Below are positions 47,750-59,620 of a DNA stretch of 64,000 nucleotides, one piece after another. The stretch comes from Quillaja saponaria (taxonomy: Eukaryota; Streptophyta; Magnoliopsida; Fabales; Quillajaceae). How positions within the stretch are numbered: the stretch's first letter is position 1; every line of letters begins with the position of its first letter. The notes below the pieces were generated by a model. That model worked only from the letters and a program-made list of their open reading frames with translations, was not told where the DNA came from and searched no databases. The stretch lies in assembly GCA_029379385.1 (NCBI GenBank), contig CM055606.1, forward strand, positions 14,905,142 through 14,969,141, written 5' to 3'. The position numbers and the translations under genes were made by a program.

Positions 47750-49225
47750 CAAATATAACTAGTTTTACAGCACATGTGTTATGCATTATAAGTGAACCAT
47801 ATTTATAATATATACAAATATATTTGTGCATAATATATTTTATGCACAATATAAATATATGGTTCTTAATAGTCATATTTATATTAATTCATAATATGAA
47901 TATATATTTCTCTATATTCTAAACATGGAAAAAGAATAAATACAATAATATTATAATAAAAAAAATTATAATTTTAATATTATTTTAATTTTTATATTAT
48001 AATTATATGTAACTTATTAAATAAAAAATTTAGTTTTAAATATTATTGATATATAGCTGTTGACAAATTACAAATTTGTTAATATGAAAAAATTATGGCA
48101 AAAAAAACTAATCCTAATTACAATACAATAACTCTAATTACAGTATCCATATACTAATTACGATACTCTAATCTTAATCACGATAATCTAATTATGATAC
48201 CCTAATCCTAGTTATAGTACTCTAATCCTAGTTATAATACCTTAATTCTATTTACGGTAACCTTTACAGTATCTTAACCCAAATTACGATATCATAACTT
48301 TAATTACGATACCCTAACCATAACCCTAATACTTCATGTTAATAACATTAAACAAATAGATCAATTCAAAAAAAATAAAATTAATTCATAATATCAATAT
48401 ATTTTTAAAGATGAAAAAAATAAGCACAATAATATTATAATAAGGAAAACTATAATCTTAATATTTCTTTTTAATTTTTTTAATTTTCATATTATAATTA
48501 TTTGTAACTAACTAAGTAAAAATTGAGAAATTTATTCTTAAATACTATTGATATATAGTTATTGACAAATTATAGATTTATTAATATGAAAAGAATTAGG
48601 ACAAAAAAAAAAAAAAAAAACATATCTCTAATAATGGTACCCTAACCCTAATTACAATACTCTAACCCTAATCCTAATCATAATTAGAGTATCCTAATCC
48701 TAAATAAGGTACCTTAATCTTAATCCTAATTATAGTATCCAAACACTAATTATGGTACCATCCCCCTAACTACGGTTCTCTAACCCTTATCCTAATCTAA
48801 TTATTGTACCCTCACCATAATTACGATACCCTAACACTAATTATGATACCCTAATACTAACTATAGTACCATAACCCTAATTATTGTACCCTAGCCCTAG
48901 TTACGGTACCATAATCTTAATACTAATTATGATACCTTAACTCTAATTACGACACTCTAATCCTAGTTACAATACACTAACTTTAGTTATGTTACCCTAA
49001 TTACGACGTCCTAATCCTAGTTACAGTACCTTCACCCTAATTATGATATCCTAACTCTAGTTACGAGACCCAAACCCTAACTCTAGCGCTAATTATGATA
49101 CCCTAACCTTAATCTTAATTATGTTATTTTAATCCCTAACCTAATTATGATACCCTTTACTCTATTTATGGTATTTTAACCTCAATTATAGTACCCTAAT
49201 CCTAACTATGGTATCCTAACTTCTT
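47750..49225. repeat. Second R1 locus with CCCTAA-rich degenerate minisatellite
   Basis: The flanks and middle carry R1 blocks (AATACTTCATGTTAATAACATTAAACAAATAG at 48328, quoted here only in part as CTTCATGTTAATAACATTAA; CTTAATATTTCTTTTTAATT; ATTGATATATAGTTATTGAC). Between them, 48100-48325 and 48625-49225 consist of short units like TAATTACGATACCCTAACCC, about 17-20 bases each, many with CCCTAA or CCTAAT cores. The arrays resemble interstitial telomeric sequence, but the plant telomere unit is CCCTAAA and perfect runs are absent; the longest pure stretches have only two or three cores. Confidence 0.8.
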
Positions 49226-50083
49226 TTATTTTTTAATTTTTTTTGTGCTAGGAAACGTTTTCTTCCTTTCCTTTTCGTTGAAGAAACTAAATTTTGATGA
49301 GCTGGGCCCTTGTCATAAGCTTGCTGTTTGGACATGTAGAAGTGGACATGACCGTTGGTGTAATCAATATTGAGGCTGACATGAGGTCCATAGATGATCT
49401 CAAAATTAATCCCAGCCCACCAAGCTATAGCCCAGTTTGATTACCATAATCAAAATGATTTTTTTTGTTTTGTTTCTCTAATCTTAGTTTCTAATTTTTC
49501 TTTGACATTTGTTTGTACCCATTTTTATTTTCTTTTGTCTGATTTGGTCCTAGAGAATTATATTCTTTCTTGATGATTTTTTTAACTGGGTCTTTTATAA
49601 TTAATTTCTTCTTCTAATCATGTTCTTCATATATTAATTTTTAATCAAACTAAAATAATTAAGTTGGAGAGAATGTACCCAACAAAATTAGTTTATTTAT
49701 CTAAAATATCATAAGGAATTTGATAATTTGATAAAGAAAAAAAATTTATTTTCGGGTGAGAGTAGTTTAACTATATTTAATATACATATTATTTAATTAT
49801 TTAATTCATTTAAGAGATTAATGGTTCAAATCTTATTAACTTCAAAATTTTATCTTTTAATTAAAAAAATGTGGTAGACCTATAAAACTTTCAGGTTGGG
49901 TCGAATCTAACAACTGGTAACCCAGTGGAAGGTGGGGTTGGGTCTGGTGCAGCAGTGGATCAGGTCTTTTATAGCAAGTGAGTTGTGCGGAGTCGGGTCC
50001 GATATAGCAATTGGTTCGCTTCGGATCGAATCTGATACAACAAGAGGGCCTGGTTTGGTTTAGGCCTGATATCATTGTGGTCC
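49226..50083. other. Intergenic, with a short degenerate GGTC-rich repeat
   Basis: No gene. At 49880-50060 GGTTGGGTCGAATC, GGGTCTGGTGCAGCA, GGGTCCGATATAGCA and CGGATCGAATCTGATACAAC form about five imperfect units of 30-40 bases; the open minus-strand frame there is a product of the repeat. Confidence 0.5.
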
Positions 50084-50290
50084 ATTGATGTGGATTTCAA
50101 ATAATATCTCTTGGTAGGTATTTTAAATCTATTAAATTGAGGTCTGAAATCCATGGGGGGTTTTTTTTTTTGTATAGGTAGATTTGATTTTGTAAATTTT
50201 GATTTGAGGCTAGTCATTTCAAATGATCAATTTGGATCAATTATAATTTAATGGATTTGAAATACCTATCAGAAAATATTATTTGAAATC
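50084..50290. mobile_element. MITE with long terminal inverted repeats (about 55 bases)
   Basis: The left arm (GTGGATTTCAAATAATAT, then GGTAGGTATTTTAAATC) and the reverse complement of the right arm (GTGTGGATTTCAAATAATAT, then GATAGGTATTTCAAATCC) match over about 55 bases with few mismatches, leaving a loop of about 95 bases. The transcript would fold into a hairpin, so it could also feed small-RNA production. No ORF. Confidence 0.8.
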
Positions 50291-51263
50291 CACACCAATA
50301 GACTACAATAATATCATCCCATAACCAGACTTTACCTATTTTCTTTAATATTTTTTGTTATGTAAAGATATTTCGAAGTTTAACTATTTCTATACGTTTC
50401 GAGAACATATATAAAATAATAATTTTGGACTAGTGACATATTACCAAGACTTAATATGAACGAAACCATTTTTTCTTAGTAAGAGAATTGTTTACTTTGA
50501 AATTGTTCATTCTAGTCTTAAATTTTCTACAGTCAAAAAAAAAAAAAAAAAAAAAAATCTATATCACCTCCTTAATTAGCGGAGTGGTGAAAAATCTAGA
50601 AATTGTAATATTATATATATTACAAGTAAGAGAATACTATTCTGCTATGTGGAATGAGTCAGTCCAGTTTTTTTTGATCGCAGCTGGGTAGTAACGTGTT
50701 ATGTCATCAATTATCATCTTGGACACAAAATGTACAAGTGTAGTCAGTCTTGGCTTCTAAATTATATGCCAAGTTAAATGTACTTTATTTTCTGTGTGTT
50801 TGGCATGCATACTAGCTGGTGTGCTGAACCGATGCTATGGTTTCCAAGTATGATACAATTAGGGACAATGGGGCTGCATGTGGTAGAATGCAGACATAGG
50901 GATACATACCTACCATACCAACCAAGGGCGTATCACTTCTAGTTTTAGTTATATGTTATAATTTTGTTTATTGATAATGTATAGATTTATACTTGTAGAT
51001 CAAATAACAACTGATTAATAATCACACTTAAATTTTATTGATCAGGATCATCATATATATACAGTAAAAACTCGACTATTGGCCTAGGTAAATAAAGAAT
51101 ATATAAGTGAAAGTCATGATCAAAGGTCACCGCATTAGTAATTAAAAAGAAATCATGGCCTAAAGAGAAATATAGACACCTAGAAATTTGAATAGTCATA
51201 AATTATTAGAAATGAAAGTCACAAAGGCCAAACCAGGGTTAGACTCGGCTGCCACATTCTAGA

Positions 51264-51625
51264 GTTCTAGGGAGGAAAGAGGTGTCTCTCTATAATTAGG
51301 TATTATAATATAGTTGGACCATACATTATTCTTTTTCAAGATTGTAGATGGAATTTATGAAGTCCATCTTCTTTCGTACACTCTGTGAGATATATTGAAT
51401 TGACTTTTAATCGTCGTGAAGCAAAATATAAATAAGTTCTAGGGAGGAAAGAGGTATCTCTCAATAATTAGGTATTATAATATAGTTGGACCATACATTA
51501 TTGTTTTTCAAGATTGTAGATGGAATTTATGAGGTCCATCTTCTTTCGTACACTCTAATAACAAACTATAAGATACATTGAATTGACTTTTAAGGTTTCG
51601 TCTTGAAGCAAAATATATATAACTC
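51264..51625. repeat. Tandem duplication, period 172 bases, in the PNP-A upstream region
   Basis: Two near-identical copies start GTTCTAGGGAGGAAAGAGG (51264 and 51436) and share GTTGGACCATACATTATT and GTCCATCTTCTTTCGTACAC. The corresponding stretch upstream of copy B (about 55050-55310) contains only one diverged copy, so the doubling happened after or independently of the gene duplication. Confidence 0.9.
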
Positions 51626-51942
51626 TACCCTTTTTATATTATATACTTTGCAATGTATCTGAAATATTAAGGTATGATAATGAAGGTTTTACCAATTGAC
51701 TTCACGTGGAAAAACTCAATTGGAATAGTAGTACTGCTGGTTTTTCCAATGCCAATTAGTCATATAATTATACCCATGCATTACGGTATGATAATGAAGG
51801 TTATCACATTAGCCATCGAACTTGACCATGATATCGCCAGCTTGACCAAGAACTTAATTTGGAATACATACGTGATAGTGACAATAATAGTGCAGCCAGA
51901 ACCCAGGCAATGAAGCATGTCATATTTCAATGCTTGAATCTC

Positions 51943-51950
51943 TATATATA
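51943..51950 (+). promoter_or_regulatory. TATA box of PNP gene A
   Basis: TATATATA 76 bases before the ATG, inside GAATCTCTATATATAGTGAA. The matching site of gene B reads CTCTATTTATAGTGAA (55924-55931), so the core promoter is conserved with one base changed. Confidence 0.7.
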
Positions 51951-52025
51951 GTGAAGGGAAAGCGTTCTGGTTTCTTCATCAGCTAAGCTAAGAACTTTGT
52001 TTAAGGAAAGAAACCAAAAGGAAAA

Positions 52026-52645
52026 ATGGGAGTCCTCAGTGTACGCGTTCTAATGATGGTGTGCGTGGCTGTAAGCCTAACCTCTATCGCTTATGCTGCA
52101 GAGGGCACAGCTACATTTTACACTCCACCTTATGTTCGTCAGTATTTCTTTCCCTCTCTCTCAATTTATATTGAAAAATTTGAGTTTAAGATGAATGTTC
52201 TCTAAGTGTTGGATAATATTTATGTAATTTTGGTTATGGTTTACCTTTGTAGCTTCTTCATGCAACGGGTTTCAAAATGATGGAGTTATGATTGCTGCTG
52301 CTAGTGATGCCATATGGAACAACAGAGCAGCATGTGGAAGAAGTTACAGAGTGACCTGCATTGGTGCCACAAACCAAGGTGTGCCACAACCTTGCAAGAG
52401 TGGTAGTGTTGTGGTGAAAATCGTTGATTATTGTCCACCAGGATGCCGTGGAACCATTGATCTTTCTCAAGAGGCATTTGCTGTAATTGCCAATCCCGAT
52501 GCGGGGAATATCAGGATTCAATATGATCAGTAAGTAATTAAACTTTTATGCTGTGTAAGTGACAAAAATTATTTATTTTTGAAGTTACTAATCTATGTTC
52601 TTCATTTTCTTTTTGGTGAATGTGCTCGCGACATGCAGGGTTTAA
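52026..52645 (+). CDS. EG45-like / plant natriuretic peptide-like secreted protein, copy A (intact)
   Basis: Three exons: 52026-52137, 52253-52529, 52639-52645 (last exon only completes Gln, adds Val and the stop). 131 residues. Signal peptide about 1-24 (MGVLSVRVLMMVCVAVSLTS, cleavage after AYA). The mature part has the barwin/expansin-like EG45 fold: GTATFYTPPYVPSSCNGF, DGVMIAAASDAIWNNRAACG, VTCIGATNQG, VKIVDYCPPGC, GTIDLSQEAFAVIANPDAG. Six cysteines (41, 65, 73, 85, 98, 102) would form three disulphides. The family includes Arabidopsis PNP-A and the citrus blight-associated p12; PNP-A acts in the apoplast on water and ion balance and is induced by stress, and lacks the expansin C-terminal domain. 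The start is set by the signal peptide and the TATA box 76 bases upstream. It is the only undamaged member of the cluster here. Confidence 0.93.
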
Positions 52646-53479
52646 AGTTTCACAGATAAAGAGGGTGTAGCTCGCAAAGAAAGTTGTAACTTACGAAAAT
52701 TTAGAAATAAGAGCAGATGAAGGAAACTTGTGTGTTTCTTTCTTGATGCTAATAAGCCATTGTTGAAACTGAAAATGTGGTTTGTTTGTTAGTAGTTTCC
52801 TTAAATAAACGGAAAATATTACTAATTAGTAATAAACGAGTCTTATTCTCTAGTATTAGTTTTTTTTTTAATTTATTAATGATTACTTTTTGTTTAAGCT
52901 TTCTATGTTTTGATTTTTAATTAGATGAGACAAATTTCTAACAGACTAAAATTTACACTAAATTATTTGAAGCTGACAATTCAATGATTTATAATGTTTT
53001 TTAATAAACGTTAAAACTAGAAGAAATTTCGTAATAAGTAAGATAGATTATTCTAATTTTAATTTTTGGAATCCCAAATTTAAATATTTAGTAATTTTTT
53101 TTTTACCAAATATTGAATTTGGAATGATTGAATTTTAAATGCTCTCACTTAGTATTGTATCCAATTAAAAAAAATATATTAATCAATAGATTTCAAATGA
53201 CTGTATTTGAAATTAATAAATTTAAAATGGACGAATATAAAAGTTCTACATTTCAAATTCATTATCCAAACAAAACCTCAAGGACTTTGGCTTAAATTCA
53301 AATACAGCACATTAAAAGCACCAAATAGATCATTTAGAATGACTAGTCTCAAATCCAAATCCATACTACTAAATTCACCTATTCACAAAGCCTACTAATT
53401 GAGAGAAGAAATATTTTCTTCCCAATTGATAGTCATAGAAATTGAATTCATTTTCATCAACAAGATAAACTAAACTCTT

Positions 53480-54231
53480 AGAGTGAGTTTGGAACAAATT
53501 CATTAACGCATTCAATTCAATTCCTTTTAATTGAATTCAGTTGATTTCAATTTAAATTATTTTTTATGTTTGGAACAAATCATAAAACTAATAGAATCTA
53601 AATAAATTAAATTGAAATTGTTTAGAATGTAATTACAATTAATTGAATTGAATTCAATTTAATATTTTTACAAAATTACCCTTACACCTATAAAATAAGC
53701 TTTCCCTTATCCGGCTTGAATAACTCATTTTAAAAGCTCCCACTATCAAAGATAGGCCTAAACTCATAATAATGGATTGAGTACCAAATTGGAGGCGTAG
53801 AACCAAGTTTACTAACTGAGAAAATAAAAACTCAACAAGTAATTTGAAGGTAACTCAACTATACTAGTGGAGGGAGCGAGAGATAAAATTAAATATTCAT
53901 ATAGATTGAGAAGGGAAGAGAGATGAGAGGTAGGGAAGGGAGAGAAGAATGGATAGGAGAAATAGTGTAGAGAGAAGGCATAGATTTTGAGTGGAAGATA
54001 AGGGTTGAGAAAGAGAGAAAACCATTGGTATATATGTCTTTATACTCAAATTCAAAATTCTTTACAAATCATACCAATTTTGAAAAGAATTCAAAATGAA
54101 AAAAAGTTTTAAAAATAAGAATTAGAATGAATTGAATTCTTGTGTATGGTGGTTCCAAACACAATATTTTAATTAAAATTCTTTTAGAATGAATTGAATT
54201 CTACAACTTTTGTAGTTCCAAACATAACTCT
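53480..54231. mobile_element. Non-autonomous DNA transposon-like element, 752 bases
   Basis: The left end AGAGTGAGTTTGGAACAA and the reverse complement of the right end AGAGTTATGTTTGGAACTA form imperfect terminal inverted repeats, followed on both sides by GAATTGAATT-rich subterminal sequence. There is no transposase; the interior has a purine-rich stretch (53870-53990). It lies exactly in the gap between the two copies of the PNP segmental duplication. Target duplication not clear. Confidence 0.65.
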
Positions 54232-55923
54232 CAAATATTTTTTTAACAACTATATATATATATATATTTTTTTTGTTATGTAAAGATATTTCGAAATACA
54301 ATTATTTCCATATCATTCGAGAACACATATAAAAAAAATAAAAATTATACTTGTTACATATGACCAAAGAGTTAATATGAATGAAATTATTTTTTCTTTG
54401 TAAGACAATTGTTCATACTAGTCTTAAATTTTCTACGATCAAAAGTAAAAATCTATATCAGCTCCTTAATTAGTGGAGTGGCGAAAAATCTACAAATTGT
54501 AATAGTATATTAGTATACTACCACTCAGAGAATACTAGCTATTCTGCTATGTGGAATAGGTCAGTCCAGTTTTTTTTTTTTCGCAGCAGGGTAGTAACGT
54601 ATTAAGACTGTTATCATTTATAATCTTGGAAAAAATGTGTAGTCAGTCTTAGCTTCTAAAGTATATGCCAAGTTAAATGCACTTCATTAATTTTCTATGT
54701 GTTTGGCATGCTAGCAGGATAGCTATGGCTTCCAAGTATATATGATGCAGTTAGGGACAATGGGACCGCATGTGGTAGAAGTGTATAGATAGGGAGGTTA
54801 TATGCCTGCACAGGCCATAGCAACCAAGGGCGTATCACCTTGATATTAATCAAGTGAACTGATGTGTTATAATCTCATTTGATAATAAATAAATTTATAC
54901 AAATATAATAACTTATCAATAGTTATAACCATCTCAAAATTTATTAATCAGGATCATCTTACTCATAAAGTAAAAACCCAATTAATGGAAATGAAAGTCA
55001 CAAAGGCCAAACCCAGGTTGGCCGCGGCTGCTAAATTCTAGAATTCTAGAGTTCTAGAGAGGAAGGAGGCGGCTCTACAATTAAATTGTCCCTTGAAGAA
55101 AATATTAGATATAATTTGAACCAGACAATATTCTTTTCAAGATTGTAGATGAAATTTAAGGCTCTCTATAATTTGATAACAACCTATGACTCTGAGATAT
55201 ACTGAATTGACTAGTGATCTGCGCCTCTCTATAATTTAATTGAAAAAGTCAATATAAAGCATGTTTTGTTTTTGAAGGCTTCCTTGTGAAGCAAAACATA
55301 TATAACTCTACCCTTTTTAAATTTTTAGCCACTGCATGTGCGTAAACCTAAATGATTTTCGATAATTTTAAATTTTTTAATTTTATTTAACTAAAAAGAT
55401 GAGTTATATATATTTTTTAATAAATTCAATTTGATAAAAAAAATATCTTTATAGTTGGGGAGTGGAGAGTTATTGTTTTGTGTGTGTGGAGGAAGTGGTG
55501 TATTGTTTTTAATTAAAATAAATAGTAGTTATTAAGTAATAGGACAAGATTTAGTTATTAAATTAATTTTTTTAGATAATTTAAATAAGTATATACTATA
55601 TAGTGGAAAATCATAAGAGGTTTTTTACTTTTATAATATTATAAATATAATTTACAATACACAACATTGATTTTTGCTGAAATATTAATTCTCTATTTCA
55701 CCAATGTTTTGATGTGGAAAAACTCAATTGAAATAGTTGTACTGCTGGTTTTTCCAATTCCAATAATCCTAAGCTAGAATTTTACCCAATGCACTAAGGT
55801 ATGATAATGAAGGCTATAAGATCAGCCATCAGACTTGACCATGATATCGCCATCTTGACCAAGAACTTAATTTGGAATACATACATGGCAATGAAGCATG
55901 TCAAAGTTAGAAACTTGAATCTC

Positions 55924-55931
55924 TATTTATA
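55924..55931 (+). promoter_or_regulatory. TATA box of PNP gene B
   Basis: TATTTATA, 109 bases before the ATG, in the position equivalent to the gene A TATA box. The 5' leader between is longer by an insertion (around 55975-56015) than that of gene A. Confidence 0.55.
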
Positions 55932-56039
55932 GTGAAGGGAGAGCATTCTGGTTTCTTCATCAGCTAAGCTAAGAAGTTTTGAGAGAATAGTCAGCGTCAT
56001 TCAAAATTACTAGTTTAAGAAAAGAAATCAAAAGGAAAA

Positions 56040-56663
56040 ATGGGAGTCCTCAGTGTACGAGTTCTAATGATGGTTTGCTGTGGCTGTAAGCCTAACCACT
56101 ATCGCTTATGCTGCAGAGGGGACTGCTACATTTTACACTCCACCTTATGTTCGTCAGTATTTCTTTCCCTTTCTCTCAATATAAATTGAAGGAAATGAGT
56201 TTAAGATGAATATTCTCTAAGTGTTGGACAATTTTTATGTAATTTTGGTTATGGTTTACCTTTGTAGCTTCTTCATGCTACGGGTTTCAAAATGATGGAG
56301 TTATGATTGCTGCGGCTAGTGATGCTATATGGAACAACAGAGCAGCATGTGGAAGAAGGTACAGAGTGACATGTATTGGTGCCACAAACCAAGGTGTGCC
56401 ACAACCTTGCAAGGGTGGTAGTGTTGGGGTGAAAATCGTTGATTATTGTCCACCAGGATGTAGAGGAACCATTGATCTTTCTAAAGAGGCCTTTTCTGCC
56501 ATTGCCAATCCCGATGCCGGGAAAATTAAGATTCGATATGATCAGTAAGTTCAACTTTTATGCTCAAATTATTGTGTGACGATATTTATTATTTTTGAAG
56601 GTACTAATATTTGTTCTTCATTCTCCTTTTTTGACGAATGTACTCATGACGTGCAGGGTTTAA
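56040..56663 (+). pseudogene. EG45/PNP-like copy B, one-base frameshift in signal peptide
   Basis: Exons equivalent to gene A: 56040-56152, 56268-56544, 56657-56663. Exon 2 is fully open and encodes the complete domain (DGVMIAAASDAIWNNRAACG, VTCIGATNQG, VKIVDYCPPGC, DLSKEAFSAIANPDAGKIKI). In exon 1 the stretch reads GGTTTGCTGTGGCTGTAAGC where gene A has GGTGTGCGTGGCTGTAAGC: one additional base. From the normal ATG the frame therefore departs at about residue 13 and reads a non-homologous sequence. No other ATG in the correct frame precedes the mature domain, since the restored frame has stop codons just upstream. Either the copy is newly dead or the extra base is an assembly error; the clean remainder with conserved splice sites favours recent loss or error. 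Confidence 0.8.
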
Positions 56664-57030
56664 AGTGGTGCAGCTCGCAAAAGAAGTTGTTATGACAATA
56701 TAGAAATAAAAAGCAGATGAAGGAAAATGTGGTTTGTTTGTTAAAAGTTTCCTTAAATAAAAGGACAAGTACTAGTAATTACTAATAAGCGAGTCTTATT
56801 ATCTAATATTTAGCCTTTTTTTTATTAGTTATTAATAATTACTTTTTGTTTAAGCTTTCTATGTTTTGATTTTAGAAGTACTCGATGAGACAAATTTCTA
56901 ACACACTACAATTTACCACTAAATTATTTGAAGGTGACAATCAATGATTTATAATTTTTTTTTAATAAATGTTAAACTAGTACAAATTTGGTAATAAGTA
57001 AAATAGATTTTTCTAATTTTAATTTTTGAT

Positions 57031-58114
57031 GTTCCAAAAAAACTTGCATCAAGCTACTCACTATAGAATTAACATCCAGATCCTCAATGCTAAATTCATA
57101 TCACAATGACTCATTTTATTGGTGTTTCCCGGTCAAATAATAATTTTACAAAGAGTACCTTATTAATTTGTACAACTATCACAAGAACAATCTTAATTAA
57201 TTTATTGTCTAATAGGATTCGAATGATGAGAAACTTGTCCAATGATATTATTTACTGGAACCATTCTTGGTAGATCCCTATCCATCTCTCGTGAAAAATA
57301 ATAATAATAAAAAATCTGAATTTCCCTATCCATCCCCTACACCTACTTTACCAAGGGGTAAAACGAGTGGAATTGGTCTCTTATTGATCAAAATTTGAGG
57401 AATGAACATACTCCCTAATAGTTCTTAGAGTGTGTTTGACCAGGTTTTTATGGACTTAAACACAGATAGATGGCTTTGTGAAAAGCTTGGTAAGGATTTA
57501 CCATAAGAAGATATGTTTGTTTGTTTGTTTTTTTTTTTTTTTTTTTTGAATTTTTGACATCTTCAGATAAATAATCAACTTAATAGAGATAATCTAGCAT
57601 ATGCACTAGATCTACGGAATGAAAAAGGGATAAGAGTAACCAAGGTGGAAGAAGTATCAAAAGAATTTGACAACATGTTTGAAAGAGAACACCAATCTTT
57701 CGTAATTTTCAAGAAATATTAGTATCCGAGGTTATTATTGAAAACATCTAGAAGTATTGACTCTGATAAGTATGGGCGATATAATGGAAGTATGGTTACC
57801 GACTAGAATTCTAGAGGTGCAAAGTTGGATGAATGAATGCATTTCCTTTTGCTCTTCATAATTTTCTTTCCTTCTATTCTCACTCCTCTCCTTCAAGAGA
57901 GAAAGTCCTTATTTTCTTTTCTTCCCACTTTCTACCCTCTCATTTATTTTCGTACATCCCATAATTTGTTCTCAAATTAAATAAAGATTAGACAAGGTGA
58001 ATGGGTTAAACAGTTAACAAGTAAATTTTTTACATAAAAATAACCATTCTTCGGCAGGGCTTAAATGAATTTGATGTAACCTAGAACAAATCCCCAAATA
58101 ACAAATCAAAATGC
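57031..58114. other. Intergenic between PNP copies B and C
   Basis: No gene. Contains an interrupted T run at about 57523-57547. A stretch around 57600-57720 has no frame longer than a few dozen codons. Homology to the PNP unit resumes within intron 1 at about 58115. Confidence 0.5.
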
Positions 58115-59620
58115 TTAAAATTTATCTCTCTTCCTATACGTATGTATAGTGAACAATTTGAGTTTAACATGAATGTTATCTAAGTGTTCGATAATTTTTA
58201 TGCAATTTTCGTAATGGTTTACCTTTTTGCATCTTCATGCAATAAATGATGGAGCTATGATTGTGGCGGCTAGTGATGCTATGTGTTGTCGGCAAAAATA
58301 CGCAACCTACAAGAAAATTATTTCAAAATTTAAATCAAATGATTAGAAATAATTTTTAACGTCTATCAGTTAAAAATTACATTACAAAATACTAGTGGTT
58401 TGTCATTATTGTGGTAATACATTTATAAAGATATCATTATTCATGAAATTGTAAAAGTGTTGTATATGAAGAACAGAAAAAGCAATTAGAGAATCAATCA
58501 TTGCATACTATTTAAATAAAAAGGCATTCCTAAGATAAAAATAAAGACAAATATAAATATAATTACTTTGTTGATTTGGTCAAGTACCATTATAAATGAG
58601 TCATCTTGGAATTTGAATTCAATTACAAGAGAAATTACTTAATTTAACTTTCCGAAGAACTTACTCTCATAACCAAATCTAACTCCTTATAATTTTCTCA
58701 CTTTTTTATGCATGCAAAGCATGTTAGGTAATTGTTCCAAAGTGTTAACAATGTCCCTAAACATCTATGTGATAGGAATTTATATAAACATTTTCACTTT
58801 ACTCTTATTTGCCGTATAAAAAACCAACTTTACAATAAAATAACTAGCAAGATCAGTCAAAATACTTGAATCTAACCAAAATGGTCAAAGACTGAATTGT
58901 CCAATATAGCCGAAATCAGCCAATACGCGAATATGTTATTTGGTTTGGCCAATAATAAGGCATACTAATGAACTCGTAAAATTGGTCAAATCCGCCAGTA
59001 CCCAGTAGACATAATGAGTGGCGGAGTTGATATTCGATTTAGTCATAATAGATTACGAAGAAATTATTGATGGGAAATTAAAGCAATATAATCCAATTAG
59101 ATTTCAGCAATAAGCATATTTGTAGTTTTCAGCCGAAAATAGGCTCTTTAGCCAGTTTTTTTGTAAAGTATATTGAATAAATGATTCAGAAAAAAAAAAG
59201 AAAAAACTTATTGTCTAAATTGTCATTAATTATCGTATGAGCGTTCAACATTTCAATAAATTCTAGAATACACGGTCAAATTGTGGTCAAACTGCCAAAT
59301 TCTTGCCAAAAGGCCCAGATGTTTTGGCCAAAATGTGGCTGAAATTGCTACATGTTGTAAGAGTGGTAGACATGTTGTGGTGAAAATCGTTGATTATTGT
59401 CCACCAGGATGCCATGGAACCATTGATCTTTCTGATCAAGAGGCATTTGCTGCCATTGCCAACCCTAAATCCGAGAATATCAAGATTTAAAATAATCAGT
59501 ATGTTAGCTTTTAAACTCAAATTATTGAGCAAAGGCATTTCTCTAATTAAGAAGTTACTAAATATTCTTTGTTTCTTTTTCTCATTTTGGTCTATGTGCT
59601 CGTGATGTGCAGGGTTAAAG
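58115..59620 (+). pseudogene. EG45/PNP-like copy C, truncated and split by an insertion
   Basis: Homology with gene A begins inside intron 1 (GAGTTTAACATGAATGTTAT, about 58158), continues into exon 2 (GATGGAGCTATGATTGTGGC) and breaks after about 58282. It resumes at about 59350 (GTAAGAGTGG, then VVKIVDYCPPGCHGTIDLS) to a premature stop TAA near 59488, and the exon 3 region (GTGCAGGGTTAAAG) follows at about 59610. Missing: promoter, exon 1, and about 75 bases of exon 2 covering two of the conserved cysteines. It also carries an extra codon (DLSDQEAF). Clearly nonfunctional. Confidence 0.88.
58283..59349. mobile_element. Unclassified 1.07-kb insertion in PNP copy C
   Basis: This sequence replaces about 75 bases of exon 2. 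It is AT-rich, with TTGGCCAA-type motifs near the right end (GGTCAAACTGCCAAATTC, GTTTTGGCCAAAATGTGG) and left-end text TGTTGTCGGCAAAAATACGC. No ORF with a recognisable domain and no convincing terminal inverted repeats or target duplication. It could be a decayed non-autonomous transposon or filler DNA from double-strand break repair. Confidence 0.4.

Larger units (their letters stand above)
50340..53070 (+). repeat. PNP segmental duplication, unit A
   Basis: The segment from GTTATGTAAAGATATTTCGAA (about 50357) through the PNP gene A to TAGATTATTCTAATTTT (about 53060) is repeated at about 54270-57030 in the same order, including upstream landmarks such as GTATGATACAATTAGGGACA, the GGGAGGAAAGAGG block, the TATA region and the gene with introns. 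The spacing of the two gene starts is 4014 bases. The units differ by small indels and by an extra copy of a 172-base piece in unit A. Confidence 0.9.

Noticed and set aside
48100..49225. True interstitial telomere
   Set aside because: Units are mostly 17-20 bases with ATTACGATAC spacers; perfect CCCTAAA repeats are lacking, so a locally expanded minisatellite is more likely.
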